From positions 1 to 64,000 of the forward strand of contig NZ_JACGLS010000006.1 of the NCBI RefSeq assembly GCF_014062345.1: a stretch of 64,000 nt of DNA, read 5' to 3'. Positions 8,754 through 17,657 of the stretch are shown here, piece by piece (positions within the stretch are counted from its first letter, which is position 1; every line of letters starts with the position of its first letter). Under the pieces are notes generated by a model that saw only the letters and a program-made list of their open reading frames with translations, was not told where the DNA came from and searched no databases. Origin of the DNA: Tenacibaculum pelagium (GTDB taxonomy: Bacteria > Bacteroidota > Bacteroidia > Flavobacteriales > Flavobacteriaceae). Both the position numbers and the translations under genes were made by a program.

Positions 8754-11543
8754 TTAGTCTATTTTGTATGAGAATGATAGTCCAAAATTCACTCCTTTCT
8801 TAAAGGATAAAACATCTACGTTTTGTATTTCTTGCGTTCTAGTTACCGTTGGATTTAATAAGTTTTTTAAACTTAAACCAACATTAATTCTATCAGATAA
8901 TTTAGATTTAGCGATGAAATCTAATGTTGAAACTCCTTGATCAACTAAATTACCTTTACTAGCAACACCAATAGCGTATACTCTATCAGAAAAATAGTTA
9001 TAAGCTAGCGTCATTAATAAGTTTTGATTTTTATTAAATTCTTTTAAATAACTTACATCAGCGTTCACTAATAAATCAGAAGCTCCAGTAAGTTTGCTTT
9101 CAGTATTAGTAGGGAAAATGTTTAAGAAACCTTTAGTATCATTAAAAACTTTTTCTCTATTAATGTCTTGGTTATTGTACATGTAAGAAGTATTGAAGCC
9201 TACAGTTAATTTATTATCAAAATCTTCTGTTTCAGTCTCTCTTACATGATTAAAAATTTCTTTTCTAATTTCAAATTCAGCACCAAATACTTCAGCTTGA
9301 TTACCAGTATTAGCGTAAGAAATATCGTTTGTAGCTGATGCAACTATAATTTCGTTAATTGGATTTTTAATAATCTTACCAAAACCAGTTAAAGAAATGA
9401 CTTCACCAGATTTAGGAAACATTTCCCAACGTAAATCGAAATTATAATTGGTAGATAAATCTAAATACGGATTACCAAATTTTGTTTGATTAACATCTTC
9501 GAATTGGAAAGGTGCACGTTCTTTAAATTGAGGTAATGTATATGTTTTACTTGCTGCAAACTTGATGTTATTTTTATCATTAACAGCATATTTTAAAGCA
9601 AGGTTAGGTAGTAATTCTTTTTTAAAGAAATAGTTTTCACCTCCTAATGGTTGTAAAGCAGTTTCCCATTCTACTTTTTGATAAATCTGCTCATACTTTA
9701 CACCTAAATTAGCTGTCAATTTTTCTCCAAATTTATACTCAATATTTCCAAAAACACCACTAATAATTTGACGTCCTTTATAAAACTGAGGTGTTAATGC
9801 ATTTGAAATACTTGCATTACCTCTAAAAGTTACAATATCAAAATAGTTGTTGTTTAACCCGTTTTGACTAAAGTATGCGTCTAAATCATTAACATCAATT
9901 ATTGGCTGTGTAATATTTCTATTAATTTTAAAGTTAAATTGGGTTGCATCAAAATTTACATCTTTCCATTTTCCACTATATCCTAAGGTTATTTTACCGT
10001 TATAAACTTCATCTTCATTTTTATTGAATAAGTAGTTAACAGAACCATTAAAAGCATATTCTTTTTCATCTAAGTTTTGGTAGTAACGATGATTATCAGA
10101 AGAAGCTAAATCAGAAACAATTTTAGGACCATTAATATTATCATTATCTTGAGGCACCAACATGTTTTGACGACGATCTGGGACAATGTTATCTAATTTA
10201 TTAAAAGCAATTCCCCATTCCCCATTTAAATAATCATCTTTAATTTTATGATTACCTAATAATTGGTTTACTAACAAGGTTGTTCTGTCAAAAGTTGAAC
10301 GACGAACAAGACCACCACCTTCAGAAGCGTTATCAAAAGTGTTTATCACTCCATTATAATCATCTAAACTTTGGTTAGAAGAATTAATATATAGAGTGTT
10401 GTAACGAAGTTTATGTTTAGAGTTTATCTTATACAATACATTTAACATACCTGTTGTATTGGTATTGTAGTCAAACGAATCATAATTATAATCGGTAAAA
10501 AGAATCGCATTACCATTAACACTTCTCGATATCCCATTTTTGTATTTAAAATCATTACCAAAAGCAAGAGTTCCAAATACACTTAAAGAGCTTTCTTCAC
10601 CAATATTAAATTTCTTTCCACCTTTTAAAGAAAAATTGGTATTAAAAGGAGATTTAGTTGTTTTATCCCAACTTGTAGTAAAATTATAATTAGTTAAAGG
10701 ATTATTTGGATATGTAGGATTATCAAATCCCCAAAACCCAGGGCCATCTTGTAAATAAAAGTGGTCTTGACCAGCAGCTCTAGAGTTAACTCCAGAACCT
10801 AAACCAATTTCTAAATAAGGTTTTCCTGTATGTTCTTTAGAAGCAATATTGATGTTTGCCCCACCAAAATCTCCGTAAATCTGATTGTTATAAATTTTAT
10901 TAATATCAATTAGCTTTACAATACCAGTAGAAAAAATATCTAAATTGATGTTTTTCTTAGATGGATTGTTAGATGGTAATGGTAAGCCATTTAAAGTAGT
11001 AGAGTTATATCTATCTCCTAAACCACGAACATATACATTATTAGAACCTTCTTGTTTTGAAATACCTGTAGCTTTAGTAACTGCGGTTGCAACATCACTA
11101 ACTCCTTTTTTAGATAATTCTTGTGCACCAATAGTAGTTTTGATAGAAACAGCTTTCTTTTGTTCTAATAATAAAGCAGACTCTTTTTCTTTACTTACAG
11201 TGGCCTTAATTTGAACTTCATCTAAAGTAACTCCTTCGTTAGCTCCAAGCTCTTGATTTATAGTTAATGTTTGATTAGCTTTAACTTCAATAGTTTTTTC
11301 TATTGTTTGGTATCCAATAAAACTAAATACGATTGTTTGATTTCCAACAGGAACATTTAAGGTGTATTTACCATCCATATCGGTAGTTCCTCCTATTGTA
11401 GTTCCTTTAATAAAAACATTAGCAAATGGTAATGCTTCTCCATTCATCTCTTTATCAGTAAGTGTACCAGTAACAGTTCCTTTGTCTTGTGCAAAAACGA
11501 TATTACAAAGACAGATAAGAGTAATAAATAATATTTTTTTCAT
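8754..11543 (-). CDS. TonB-dependent receptor with CarboxypepD_reg-like domain
   Basis: A 929-residue outer-membrane protein. Residues 1-18 form a signal peptide (cleavage before Gln19). A carboxypeptidase-regulatory-like domain (about 22-110) is followed by a plug domain (about 130-235; it includes GISKQEGSNNVYVRGLGDRY and a GLPLPSNNPSKKN segment) and a long beta-barrel ending in an aromatic-rich strand (FGLSFSYKID). It should take up a ligand with energy from TonB/ExbBD, encoded elsewhere. It lies upstream of the beta-helix-like lipoprotein gene on the same strand. The ligand cannot be read from the sequence; no SusD partner is present, so it is not a classical glycan SusC/SusD pair. Confidence 0.88.
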   Translation of the reverse strand: MKKILFITLICLCNIVFAQDKGTVTGTLTDKEMNGEALPFANVFIKGTTIGGTTDMDGKYTLNVPVGNQTIVFSFIGYQTIEKTIEVKANQTLTINQELGANEGVTLDEVQIKATVSKEKESALLLEQKKAVSIKTTIGAQELSKKGVSDVATAVTKATGISKQEGSNNVYVRGLGDRYNSTTLNGLPLPSNNPSKKNINLDIFSTGIVKLIDINKIYNNQIYGDFGGANINIASKEHTGKPYLEIGLGSGVNSRAAGQDHFYLQDGPGFWGFDNPTYPNNPLTNYNFTTSWDKTTKSPFNTNFSLKGGKKFNIGEESSLSVFGTLAFGNDFKYKNGISRSVNGNAILFTDYNYDSFDYNTNTTGMLNVLYKINSKHKLRYNTLYINSSNQSLDDYNGVINTFDNASEGGGLVRRSTFDRTTLLVNQLLGNHKIKDDYLNGEWGIAFNKLDNIVPDRRQNMLVPQDNDNINGPKIVSDLASSDNHRYYQNLDEKEYAFNGSVNYLFNKNEDEVYNGKITLGYSGKWKDVNFDATQFNFKINRNITQPIIDVNDLDAYFSQNGLNNNYFDIVTFRGNASISNALTPQFYKGRQIISGVFGNIEYKFGEKLTANLGVKYEQIYQKVEWETALQPLGGENYFFKKELLPNLALKYAVNDKNNIKFAASKTYTLPQFKERAPFQFEDVNQTKFGNPYLDLSTNYNFDLRWEMFPKSGEVISLTGFGKIIKNPINEIIVASATNDISYANTGNQAEVFGAEFEIRKEIFNHVRETETEDFDNKLTVGFNTSYMYNNQDINREKVFNDTKGFLNIFPTNTESKLTGASDLLVNADVSYLKEFNKNQNLLMTLAYNYFSDRVYAIGVASKGNLVDQGVSTLDFIAKSKLSDRINVGLSLKNLLNPTVTRTQEIQNVDVLSFKKGVNFGLSFSYKID

Positions 11544-11696
11544 TCTAATTTCTTGAGTTCTTTTAAATACTCTGCAAATGTGATACTACATTGTAAATCT
11601 AATGTTACATGTAAATTATCGTTGTTTTATTAGAATGTTTCTTTAATGTTAATGAATAAGCTTTATGTTAAGTGAGTATTAATTTGAGGTTATAAA

Positions 11697-11731
11697 AAAA
11701 GAGAAAGTCTTTATGTAAAGCTTTCTCTTTT
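11697..11731 (-). terminator. Terminator after the metal-island TonB receptor
   Basis: AAAAGAGAAAG / CTTTCTCTTTT inverted repeat with a 13-nt loop; on the minus strand a T-run follows. It separates the two TonB receptor genes into different transcripts. Confidence 0.75.
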
Positions 11732-11753
11732 AATGTTTTATTATGTTCTTTTG

Positions 11754-14102
11754 TTATTTGAATATTTTAAACCCAATAACATAAGTTCTGGGGTTAGCTG
11801 GCCCGTAAATAAAGTTGCTGTCCCGATCTTTTCCTACATCAAATGTTGTTTGGTAATTATCAAAGATGCTTTTTACACCTGCAGAAACTTCAATATTTGT
11901 TTTTAGTTTTTCTACTTCAAACTTATAACTAGAGTTAATTCCTAAATTAAAAAATGAAGGAGAGGTGAAATACTCGTCTGCAGTTATATTTTGTGGGTTA
12001 GATGCTAAGTGTAAAATTTCCATTTTACCTGTATAAACTAAATTTAAAGCTGTTTTAAATTTTTGATTTGGAGTATAAGTTGCTGTCGCGTATCCATAAG
12101 TATTAGGCGTGCGTAAAAATTCTCTTTTTGCTTCTAAATCATCTGAATTGTTTACAGCTGTATTGTACTTGCTAGATTGATATGTAAAACCAGCATCAAA
12201 TTGAACAATACCATCATAATTTAAACGAGTTTCAATAGTAATTCCTTTTACTACTGCTCCGTCACTATTTCTTTTTTCAAATCGTTCTCCGTTTGCATCT
12301 GGAGCAATGTTTTCTAAAACAAAGGCATCATCTAATTGAGTGTGAAAACTTTCTACAGTAAATCCGTATATATAATGTTCGGTAGGTTTGTCGTAATTAA
12401 AAGAAACTGTATAGCTATTTGAACGTTCTCTCTTTAAATTATCAGCAAGTAAAACTCTAGAAATACCTCCACCAGCAAACGCAATATGTAAATCGGTATC
12501 AAAAGCTTGGGGAGCTCTAAAACCAGTTCCCCATGTTCCACGAATTTGAGTGTTTTCAAAAGGTTTAAATAATAAAGAAACACGTGGACTAGCTACATTA
12601 TTTGTAATTTCTTTATAACTTCTAGCTTTTGTAATTTCATTAATATCTAAGGATCTTAAATGATGGTTGTCGTAACGTATTCCCGCTAAAAGGTTCCATT
12701 TGTCATTGATTTCCCAATCACTTTGAAAAAAGAATCCGTAGTTTTTGGTTACCTGATCAATTTCATATTCATAGGCAGTAATAACATCAAAAACATTATC
12801 TTGTACAAATTCTCCGCCAATAGTTAACACATTGTTTCCTTTTAAGAAGTTTTCTAATTTATGATTAAACTGAATTCCTCCTTGAAAAGTAGTGGTTTCA
12901 GAATTTCCATAAGGTGGATTTGCTAAATGAGCTGTATCTTCTGGAGTTCCAATATCTGGACGAATACCAGTGTAGTGTTCTCTACCTGTATATTGAGAAG
13001 CGAAATAAGTAATTAACGAACTTTTATCTTCATTAAAATTAATTTGATAATCAATATTACCAACATACACATCGTGTGTTCTTTCTTCTGATTGTAATGC
13101 GAAATGAGGAGCTCCTTTTACCATTTCTCCTCCATAACGATACTCATTCATTTTACTAAAATTAACTTCAATTTTCTGATTTTCTGTTGGTAAGAAAAAC
13201 AAATTTGTACCAAAAGAGTTGTTTTTTAATTGTGGTAATTCAGAAAAATTATCTCCGTTATGATCGTAAATTTCACGAGCTCTATTATTTATGAAAAATG
13301 AAATTCCGGCATTTTTATCTTCATTTACAACGGTAGCGTTACCTGCAATAATATGATCGGAAGTACCTTTAAGATTTTGATAAGTGTAACCAATACTGTA
13401 ATCGTCTTTTTTAGGAATATTTGTAATTACATTTACAGTTCCTCCAATGGCGCTAGATCCATATAAAGCTGATCCACCGCCGCGAACAACTTCAATACGA
13501 TCTATCATGTTTGTAGGAATTTGTTCTAAACCATATAAACCAGTTAGTGGACTAAAAATAGGACGACCATTAATTAGTATTTGAGAATAACCACCAGCTA
13601 AACCATTCATGCGTAATTGTGTGTAGTTACAGGTTTGGCAATCGGTTTCTACACGTAAACCAGTTTGAAACTTTAACCCTTCAGATAAATTACAAGCTTG
13701 TACATTAGCCAAGGTTTCACTGTTAATTACATTTACAATTACTGGGTTTTTAGTACTACGTCTGTCGGTTCTAGTTCCAGTAACTGTAACTTGATCTAGT
13801 AATTCAGCATGTTCCGTTAAAGAAAAGTTTATAATATTTTCTTTTGTGGTAGATAAATTTATTTTTTTTTGAGATGAAATGAATCCTGTAAAAGAAGCAA
13901 TTAAGGTTATTTTATTCCTCTTTACATTTTCTAAATTGAATATCCCGTTTTCATCGGCGTTAACACCAATGTTGCTGTTTTTAACAGTGATACTTGCAAA
14001 AGGTAAAGCTTCTCCTTTCGATGTTGTTATTTTTCCTGTTATGGTTTGCGCTTTAGTAAAAGCAGCTATTAATAAAAAGCTAACTAAAATTAGTTTTCTC
14101 AT
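11754..14102 (-). CDS. TonB-dependent receptor, probable metal or metallophore uptake
   Basis: A 782-residue outer-membrane receptor with signal peptide 1-18 (AFTKA before Gln19), a CarboxypepD_reg-like domain (about 20-105), a plug domain (about 115-225; contains QILINGRPIFSPLTGLYG and VVRGGGSALYGSSAIGG) and a 22-strand type barrel to the C-terminus. The plug carries a CQTC motif (NYTQLRM follows), which could bind metal. It diverges from the DtxR-type repressor and TroABCD genes and shares with them a 38-bp palindrome, so it is most likely the outer-membrane gate for the same metal. Whether the ligand is free metal, a siderophore or heme cannot be told. Confidence 0.88.
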   Translation of the reverse strand: MRKLILVSFLLIAAFTKAQTITGKITTSKGEALPFASITVKNSNIGVNADENGIFNLENVKRNKITLIASFTGFISSQKKINLSTTKENIINFSLTEHAELLDQVTVTGTRTDRRSTKNPVIVNVINSETLANVQACNLSEGLKFQTGLRVETDCQTCNYTQLRMNGLAGGYSQILINGRPIFSPLTGLYGLEQIPTNMIDRIEVVRGGGSALYGSSAIGGTVNVITNIPKKDDYSIGYTYQNLKGTSDHIIAGNATVVNEDKNAGISFFINNRAREIYDHNGDNFSELPQLKNNSFGTNLFFLPTENQKIEVNFSKMNEYRYGGEMVKGAPHFALQSEERTHDVYVGNIDYQINFNEDKSSLITYFASQYTGREHYTGIRPDIGTPEDTAHLANPPYGNSETTTFQGGIQFNHKLENFLKGNNVLTIGGEFVQDNVFDVITAYEYEIDQVTKNYGFFFQSDWEINDKWNLLAGIRYDNHHLRSLDINEITKARSYKEITNNVASPRVSLLFKPFENTQIRGTWGTGFRAPQAFDTDLHIAFAGGGISRVLLADNLKRERSNSYTVSFNYDKPTEHYIYGFTVESFHTQLDDAFVLENIAPDANGERFEKRNSDGAVVKGITIETRLNYDGIVQFDAGFTYQSSKYNTAVNNSDDLEAKREFLRTPNTYGYATATYTPNQKFKTALNLVYTGKMEILHLASNPQNITADEYFTSPSFFNLGINSSYKFEVEKLKTNIEVSAGVKSIFDNYQTTFDVGKDRDSNFIYGPANPRTYVIGFKIFK

Positions 14103-14140
14103 TGTTTTTTGTTTCAGTATAATTACTGTTTAATTTTTTG

Positions 14141-14148
14141 CAAATATA
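14141..14148 (-). promoter_or_regulatory. -7 box for the TonB receptor gene
   Basis: On the minus strand this reads TATATTTG, matching TAnnTTTG. It overlaps the left edge of the 38-bp palindrome by three bases, so a repressor bound there would block RNA polymerase. Confidence 0.65.
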
Positions 14149-14183
14149 AAATAATTTTTAGTCTAGACTAAAAATTATTTTAT
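14146..14183. promoter_or_regulatory. Perfect 38-bp palindromic operator, DtxR/TroR type
   Basis: Two 19-nt arms mirror each other without a mismatch around the centre TAGTCTAGACTA (centre between 14164 and 14165). The core resembles the shape of operators for DtxR-family metal repressors (TTAG-centre-CTAA). It lies in the 122-bp gap between the divergent TonB receptor and DtxR-family gene and adjoins or overlaps both promoters. Binding by the adjacent repressor with metal bound is inferred from position and symmetry. Confidence 0.75.
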
Positions 14184-14198
14184 TTAGATTGAAATTTG

Positions 14199-14206
14199 TA
14201 TTTTTG
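14199..14206 (+). promoter_or_regulatory. -7 box for the troR-troABCD-like operon
   Basis: TATTTTTG matches TAnnTTTG and lies 19 nt before the ATG at 14225. The corresponding -33 region falls inside the palindrome, so repressor binding would compete with RNA polymerase. Confidence 0.6.
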
Positions 14207-14224
14207 TAAAACCAAAAAAATAAA

Positions 14225-14881
14225 ATGTTTAGTCAATCAGAAGAGAATTACATAAAAGCTATTTATCATTTAAGTTCGGTTTCTGAAAAAGGAATTAGTA
14301 CGAATGCAATAGCAAAGAAACTAGAAACTAAAGCTTCTTCAGTTACTGATATGGTTAAGAAACTGTCAGAAAAAGAAGTAGTGGTTTATAAAAAATATCA
14401 AGGAGTTACTTTAACTGATTTCGGTAAAAAAACGGCAGCTAATATTATTCGTAAACATAGATTATGGGAAGTTTTTTTGGTTGAAAAATTAGATTTTTCT
14501 TGGGACGAAGTGCATGAAGTTGCTGAGCAATTAGAACATATTAAATCACCAAAACTAATTGATGAACTAGATTCGTTTTTAGGGCATCCGAAAAGAGATC
14601 CACATGGAGATCCTATTCCTGATAAAGAAGGGAATTTACCACAGATTCAAAAAAGTTTATTATCAACATTAGAGAAAAATGAAAAGGGAGTTTGTGTAGG
14701 TGTAAATGATACGTCTTCTGAATTTTTACGCTTTTTAGATAAACAAGAAATTGGTTTGGGTCAAGATATTGAGGTCTTAGATAAAGAGCCTTTTGATGAT
14801 TCTTTTTTAGTGAAGATAAATGGTAAGGAAATGACAATATCAAACAAAGTAGCTAACAATATTTACATACAAAAAAACTAG
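14225..14881 (+). CDS. DtxR/MntR-family metal-dependent repressor
   Basis: A 218-residue protein with the three DtxR-family parts: an N-terminal winged helix (about 1-65; SEENYIKAIYHLS and SSVTDMVKKLSEKEVVVYKKY), a metal-binding/dimerisation domain (about 66-140; HRLWEVFL, EVAEQLEHI, GHPKRDPHGDPIP) and a C-terminal FeoA/SH3-like domain (about 150-218). Metal-loaded repressors of this type shut off Mn or Fe uptake. Its gene leads the transport operon (next start is 1 nt after its stop) and lies beside the 38-bp palindrome, so autoregulation and control of the divergent TonB receptor are likely. Comparable to TroR of the troABCDR operon in spirochetes. Confidence 0.9.
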   Translation: MFSQSEENYIKAIYHLSSVSEKGISTNAIAKKLETKASSVTDMVKKLSEKEVVVYKKYQGVTLTDFGKKTAANIIRKHRLWEVFLVEKLDFSWDEVHEVAEQLEHIKSPKLIDELDSFLGHPKRDPHGDPIPDKEGNLPQIQKSLLSTLEKNEKGVCVGVNDTSSEFLRFLDKQEIGLGQDIEVLDKEPFDDSFLVKINGKEMTISNKVANNIYIQKN

Positions 14882-14882
14882 A

Positions 14883-15794
14883 ATGAAAAAAATAATCACA
14901 TTAATAGTAATTTTATTAGCAGTTGGTTGTGGTAAAAAAGAAAAGAAAGAAAACGGGAAATTAAATGTAGTTACAACAACTACAATGATTACCGATTTAG
15001 TGAAAAACATTGGAGGTGATAAAATAGAGGTAAAAGGATTGATGGGCTCGGGTGTTGATCCGCACTTATATAAAGCAAGCGAAGGAGATGTTTCTAAATT
15101 ATTTAATGCAGACGTTGTAATATATAACGGATTACATTTAGAAGGTAAGCTGGAAGAGGTGTTTGAAAAAATGGAACACCAAAACAAAAAGACAATTGTA
15201 GTTTCTGATGTGATTGATAAAAATAACTTGATAAGTTCAGAATTATTTGCATCTAATTACGATCCGCATATTTGGTTTGATATTAATAATTGGATAAAAA
15301 TAACAAACTACGTTTCTGAGAAATTGGGAAAAATGGATGTTAAAAACGCAGCATTTTATAAAGAAAAAGCTAAAGTTTATTTAGATGAATTAACAGCGTT
15401 AAATAATGAGATTACTATTGAGATAAGTGAATTGCCAGAAGAAAAAAGGATTTTGGTAACAGCTCATGACGCTTTTAATTATTTCGGAAGACAACATAAA
15501 TTTAATGTAGTTGGTTTACAAGGTTTGTCAACAGCAACTGAAGCTGGAGTTCAAGACGTTCAAAAATTAGCAAAGTTTATTATAGAGAATAAAGTAAAAG
15601 CAATTTTTGTGGAAACATCAGTGCCAAAAAGAACGATTGAAGCTTTAGAAGCTGCAGTAAAATCAAAAGGACAAGAAGTTGTAATTGGTGGAACTTTATA
15701 TTCTGATGCATTAGGAAATGCAGGGACAGAGGAAGGAACTTATGTAGGGATGTATAAAGCAAATGTGCATACAATTGTTGATGCCTTAAAATAA
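14883..15794 (+). CDS. TroA-type metal-binding lipoprotein of ABC transporter
   Basis: A 303-residue solute-binding lipoprotein (lipobox AVGC, Cys16) of cluster A-I. The four ligands known from Treponema TroA can be matched: His61 (GVDPH), His129 (YDPHIW), His195 (TAHDAF) and Asp275 (YSDALG). The C-terminal half closely follows TroA, including the FVETS and [11 protein letters not shown] segments. It has no His-rich loop such as ZnuA carries, so Mn, Fe or Zn are all possible ligands. It captures the metal in the periplasm for the following ATPase and permeases, whose genes follow with 1-nt gaps or overlaps. Confidence 0.9.
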   Translation: MKKIITLIVILLAVGCGKKEKKENGKLNVVTTTTMITDLVKNIGGDKIEVKGLMGSGVDPHLYKASEGDVSKLFNADVVIYNGLHLEGKLEEVFEKMEHQNKKTIVVSDVIDKNNLISSELFASNYDPHIWFDINNWIKITNYVSEKLGKMDVKNAAFYKEKAKVYLDELTALNNEITIEISELPEEKRILVTAHDAFNYFGRQHKFNVVGLQGLSTATEAGVQDVQKLAKFIIENKVKAIFVETSVPKRTIEALEAAVKSKGQEVVIGGTLYSDALGNAGTEEGTYVGMYKANVHTIVDALK

Positions 15795-15795
15795 T

Positions 15796-16533
15796 ATGGA
15801 AACAAAATACGCAGTAACAGTAGATGATTTAACGGTTGCATATAATTATAAGCCAGTACTTTGGGATATTGATTTATCGATTCCAGAAGGAGTGTTGATG
15901 GCAATAGTTGGTCCAAACGGAGCCGGAAAATCTACTTTAATAAAATCTATTTTAGGAATTATAAATCCAATTGCTGGAAGTGTTTCTGTATATGGGAAAC
16001 CATATGACAAACAACGAAAATTAGTAGCCTATGTTCCTCAGAAAGGAAGCGTAGATTGGGATTTTCCTACAACAGCTTTAGATGTTGTTATGATGGGAAC
16101 ATATGGAAGTTTAGGTTGGATTAAACGTCCAGGAAGTACTCAAAAGAAAGCCGCATTAGAAGCATTAGAAAAAGTTGGAATGTTGCCTTTTAAAGGGAGG
16201 CAAATCTCTCAACTTTCAGGTGGGCAACAACAGCGTATATTTTTAGCAAGAGCTTTGGTACAAAATGCTTCAATCTATTTTATGGATGAGCCTTTTCAAG
16301 GTGTTGATGCGACTACTGAAATAGCCATTATCAATATTTTAAAGGAATTACGAAAAGCAGGAAAAACTGTGGTGGTTGTACATCACGATTTACAAACGGT
16401 ACCTGAGTATTTCGATTGGGTAACTTTTTTAAATGTAAAAAAGATTGCAACAGGGCCTGTTAAGGAAATTTTTAATGATGATAATCTAACAAAAACTTAC
16501 GGAATTAATTATAAGGTAAGTGTACAGCAATAA
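15796..16533 (+). CDS. Metal ABC transporter ATP-binding protein (TroB/MntB/ZnuC type)
   Basis: A 245-residue ATPase with Walker [10 protein letters not shown] at 39-47, Q-loop [12 protein letters not shown], signature LSGGQQQR, Walker B IYFMDEP and the switch histidine in VVHHD. The Q-loop SVDWDFP is typical of the Mn/Zn/Fe (TroB/MntB) group. It powers the two permeases encoded next; its stop overlaps the start of the first permease by one base, which suggests translational coupling. Confidence 0.92.
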   Translation: METKYAVTVDDLTVAYNYKPVLWDIDLSIPEGVLMAIVGPNGAGKSTLIKSILGIINPIAGSVSVYGKPYDKQRKLVAYVPQKGSVDWDFPTTALDVVMMGTYGSLGWIKRPGSTQKKAALEALEKVGMLPFKGRQISQLSGGQQQRIFLARALVQNASIYFMDEPFQGVDATTEIAIINILKELRKAGKTVVVVHHDLQTVPEYFDWVTFLNVKKIATGPVKEIFNDDNLTKTYGINYKVSVQQ

Positions 16534-17657
16534 TGAGTTTACAAGAATACTTTAGTCTCGTTTTTTCAGATTATACACTTCGTACGATAACAATAGGTAC
16601 CGCAATTTTGGGTGCTATTTGCGGTATGTTGGGTAGTTTTGCTGTATTAAGAAAACAAAGCTTATTAGGAGATGCAATTTCTCATGCATCTCTTCCAGGA
16701 ATTGCAATTGCTTTTTTAATTACAGGAACAAAAGACACTAATGTATTATTGTTAGGCGCATTGATTAGTGGATTAATAGGTGCTTTTTGGATTCGAGGAA
16801 TTGTAAAAAACACCCATTTAAAAACCGATACTGCTCTAGGGTTAATCCTTTCTGTTTTCTTCGGATTCGGAATGCTATTGTTAACGTTTATTCAAAAAAT
16901 GCCAAATGCAAACCAATCGGGATTAGATAAATTCTTATTTGGTCAAGCAGCAACTTTATTGATTAGTGATGTTTGGTTTATGGCAATTGTTACAGGTATT
17001 TGTTTAGTTGTATTATTCCTTTTTTGGAAAGAATTTAAACTTTTATTATTTGATGCAGATTATGCAAAAACTTTAGGCTTCAATACAAAGTTCATTGATG
17101 CTTTAATTACCAGTTTTATAGTGTTGGCTATTGTTTTAGGATTGCAAACTGTTGGGGTAGTTTTGATGAGCGCAATGCTATTGGCACCAGCTGCAGCTGC
17201 ACGTCAATGGACAAATAGTTTGAGTACTATGATTATTTTAGCTGCAATTTTCGGAATGTTATCAGGTGTGGTTGGTACGGGTATTAGTGCAAGTCAATCT
17301 AATTTGTCAACAGGACCAGTGATTGTTTTAGTTGCAGCTATATTTGTTGTTTTTTCATTTATATTTTCACCATCAAGAGGTTTGTTGTTTCGTCAGATAC
17401 GTTTCTTAAAGAATCGTAGAGATTTAAAATTACATAAAACCTTATCGTTTATGTTTGATTTGGTAAAAACACACGAAGATAAATCGCATCCGCATGCGGT
17501 AAAAATTTTAAATAATTTTCAAGGGTATACTAGAGGAACTTTAAAGAAATTAGAAGAGAAAGAGTATATAAAAGTAGAAGGAAAAATGTGGTCGATGACC
17601 GAAGAAGGTTATCAGTTTGCAGGTAATTTATATAACCAACACATAGAAAATGAGTAG
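16533..17657 (+). CDS. Metal ABC transporter permease with winged-helix-like tail (TroC type)
   Basis: A 374-residue inner-membrane permease of the ABC-3 family: about eight membrane segments in residues 1-285 with the conserved GDAISHASLPG loop. The remaining 90 residues are hydrophilic and look like a winged-helix domain (HAVKILNNFQGYTRGTLKKL, then EGKMWSMTEEGYQFAGNLY). The wing-helix pattern resembles the DtxR-family repressor two genes upstream (TLTDFGKKTAANI). ABC-3 permeases such as ZnuB end after the last membrane segment, so the tail is an addition. Its stop overlaps the next gene by 8 bases. The nearest precedent I know is chlamydial YtgC, which carries a DtxR-like YtgR domain. Confidence 0.9.
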   Translation: MSLQEYFSLVFSDYTLRTITIGTAILGAICGMLGSFAVLRKQSLLGDAISHASLPGIAIAFLITGTKDTNVLLLGALISGLIGAFWIRGIVKNTHLKTDTALGLILSVFFGFGMLLLTFIQKMPNANQSGLDKFLFGQAATLLISDVWFMAIVTGICLVVLFLFWKEFKLLLFDADYAKTLGFNTKFIDALITSFIVLAIVLGLQTVGVVLMSAMLLAPAAAARQWTNSLSTMIILAAIFGMLSGVVGTGISASQSNLSTGPVIVLVAAIFVVFSFIFSPSRGLLFRQIRFLKNRRDLKLHKTLSFMFDLVKTHEDKSHPHAVKILNNFQGYTRGTLKKLEEKEYIKVEGKMWSMTEEGYQFAGNLYNQHIENE

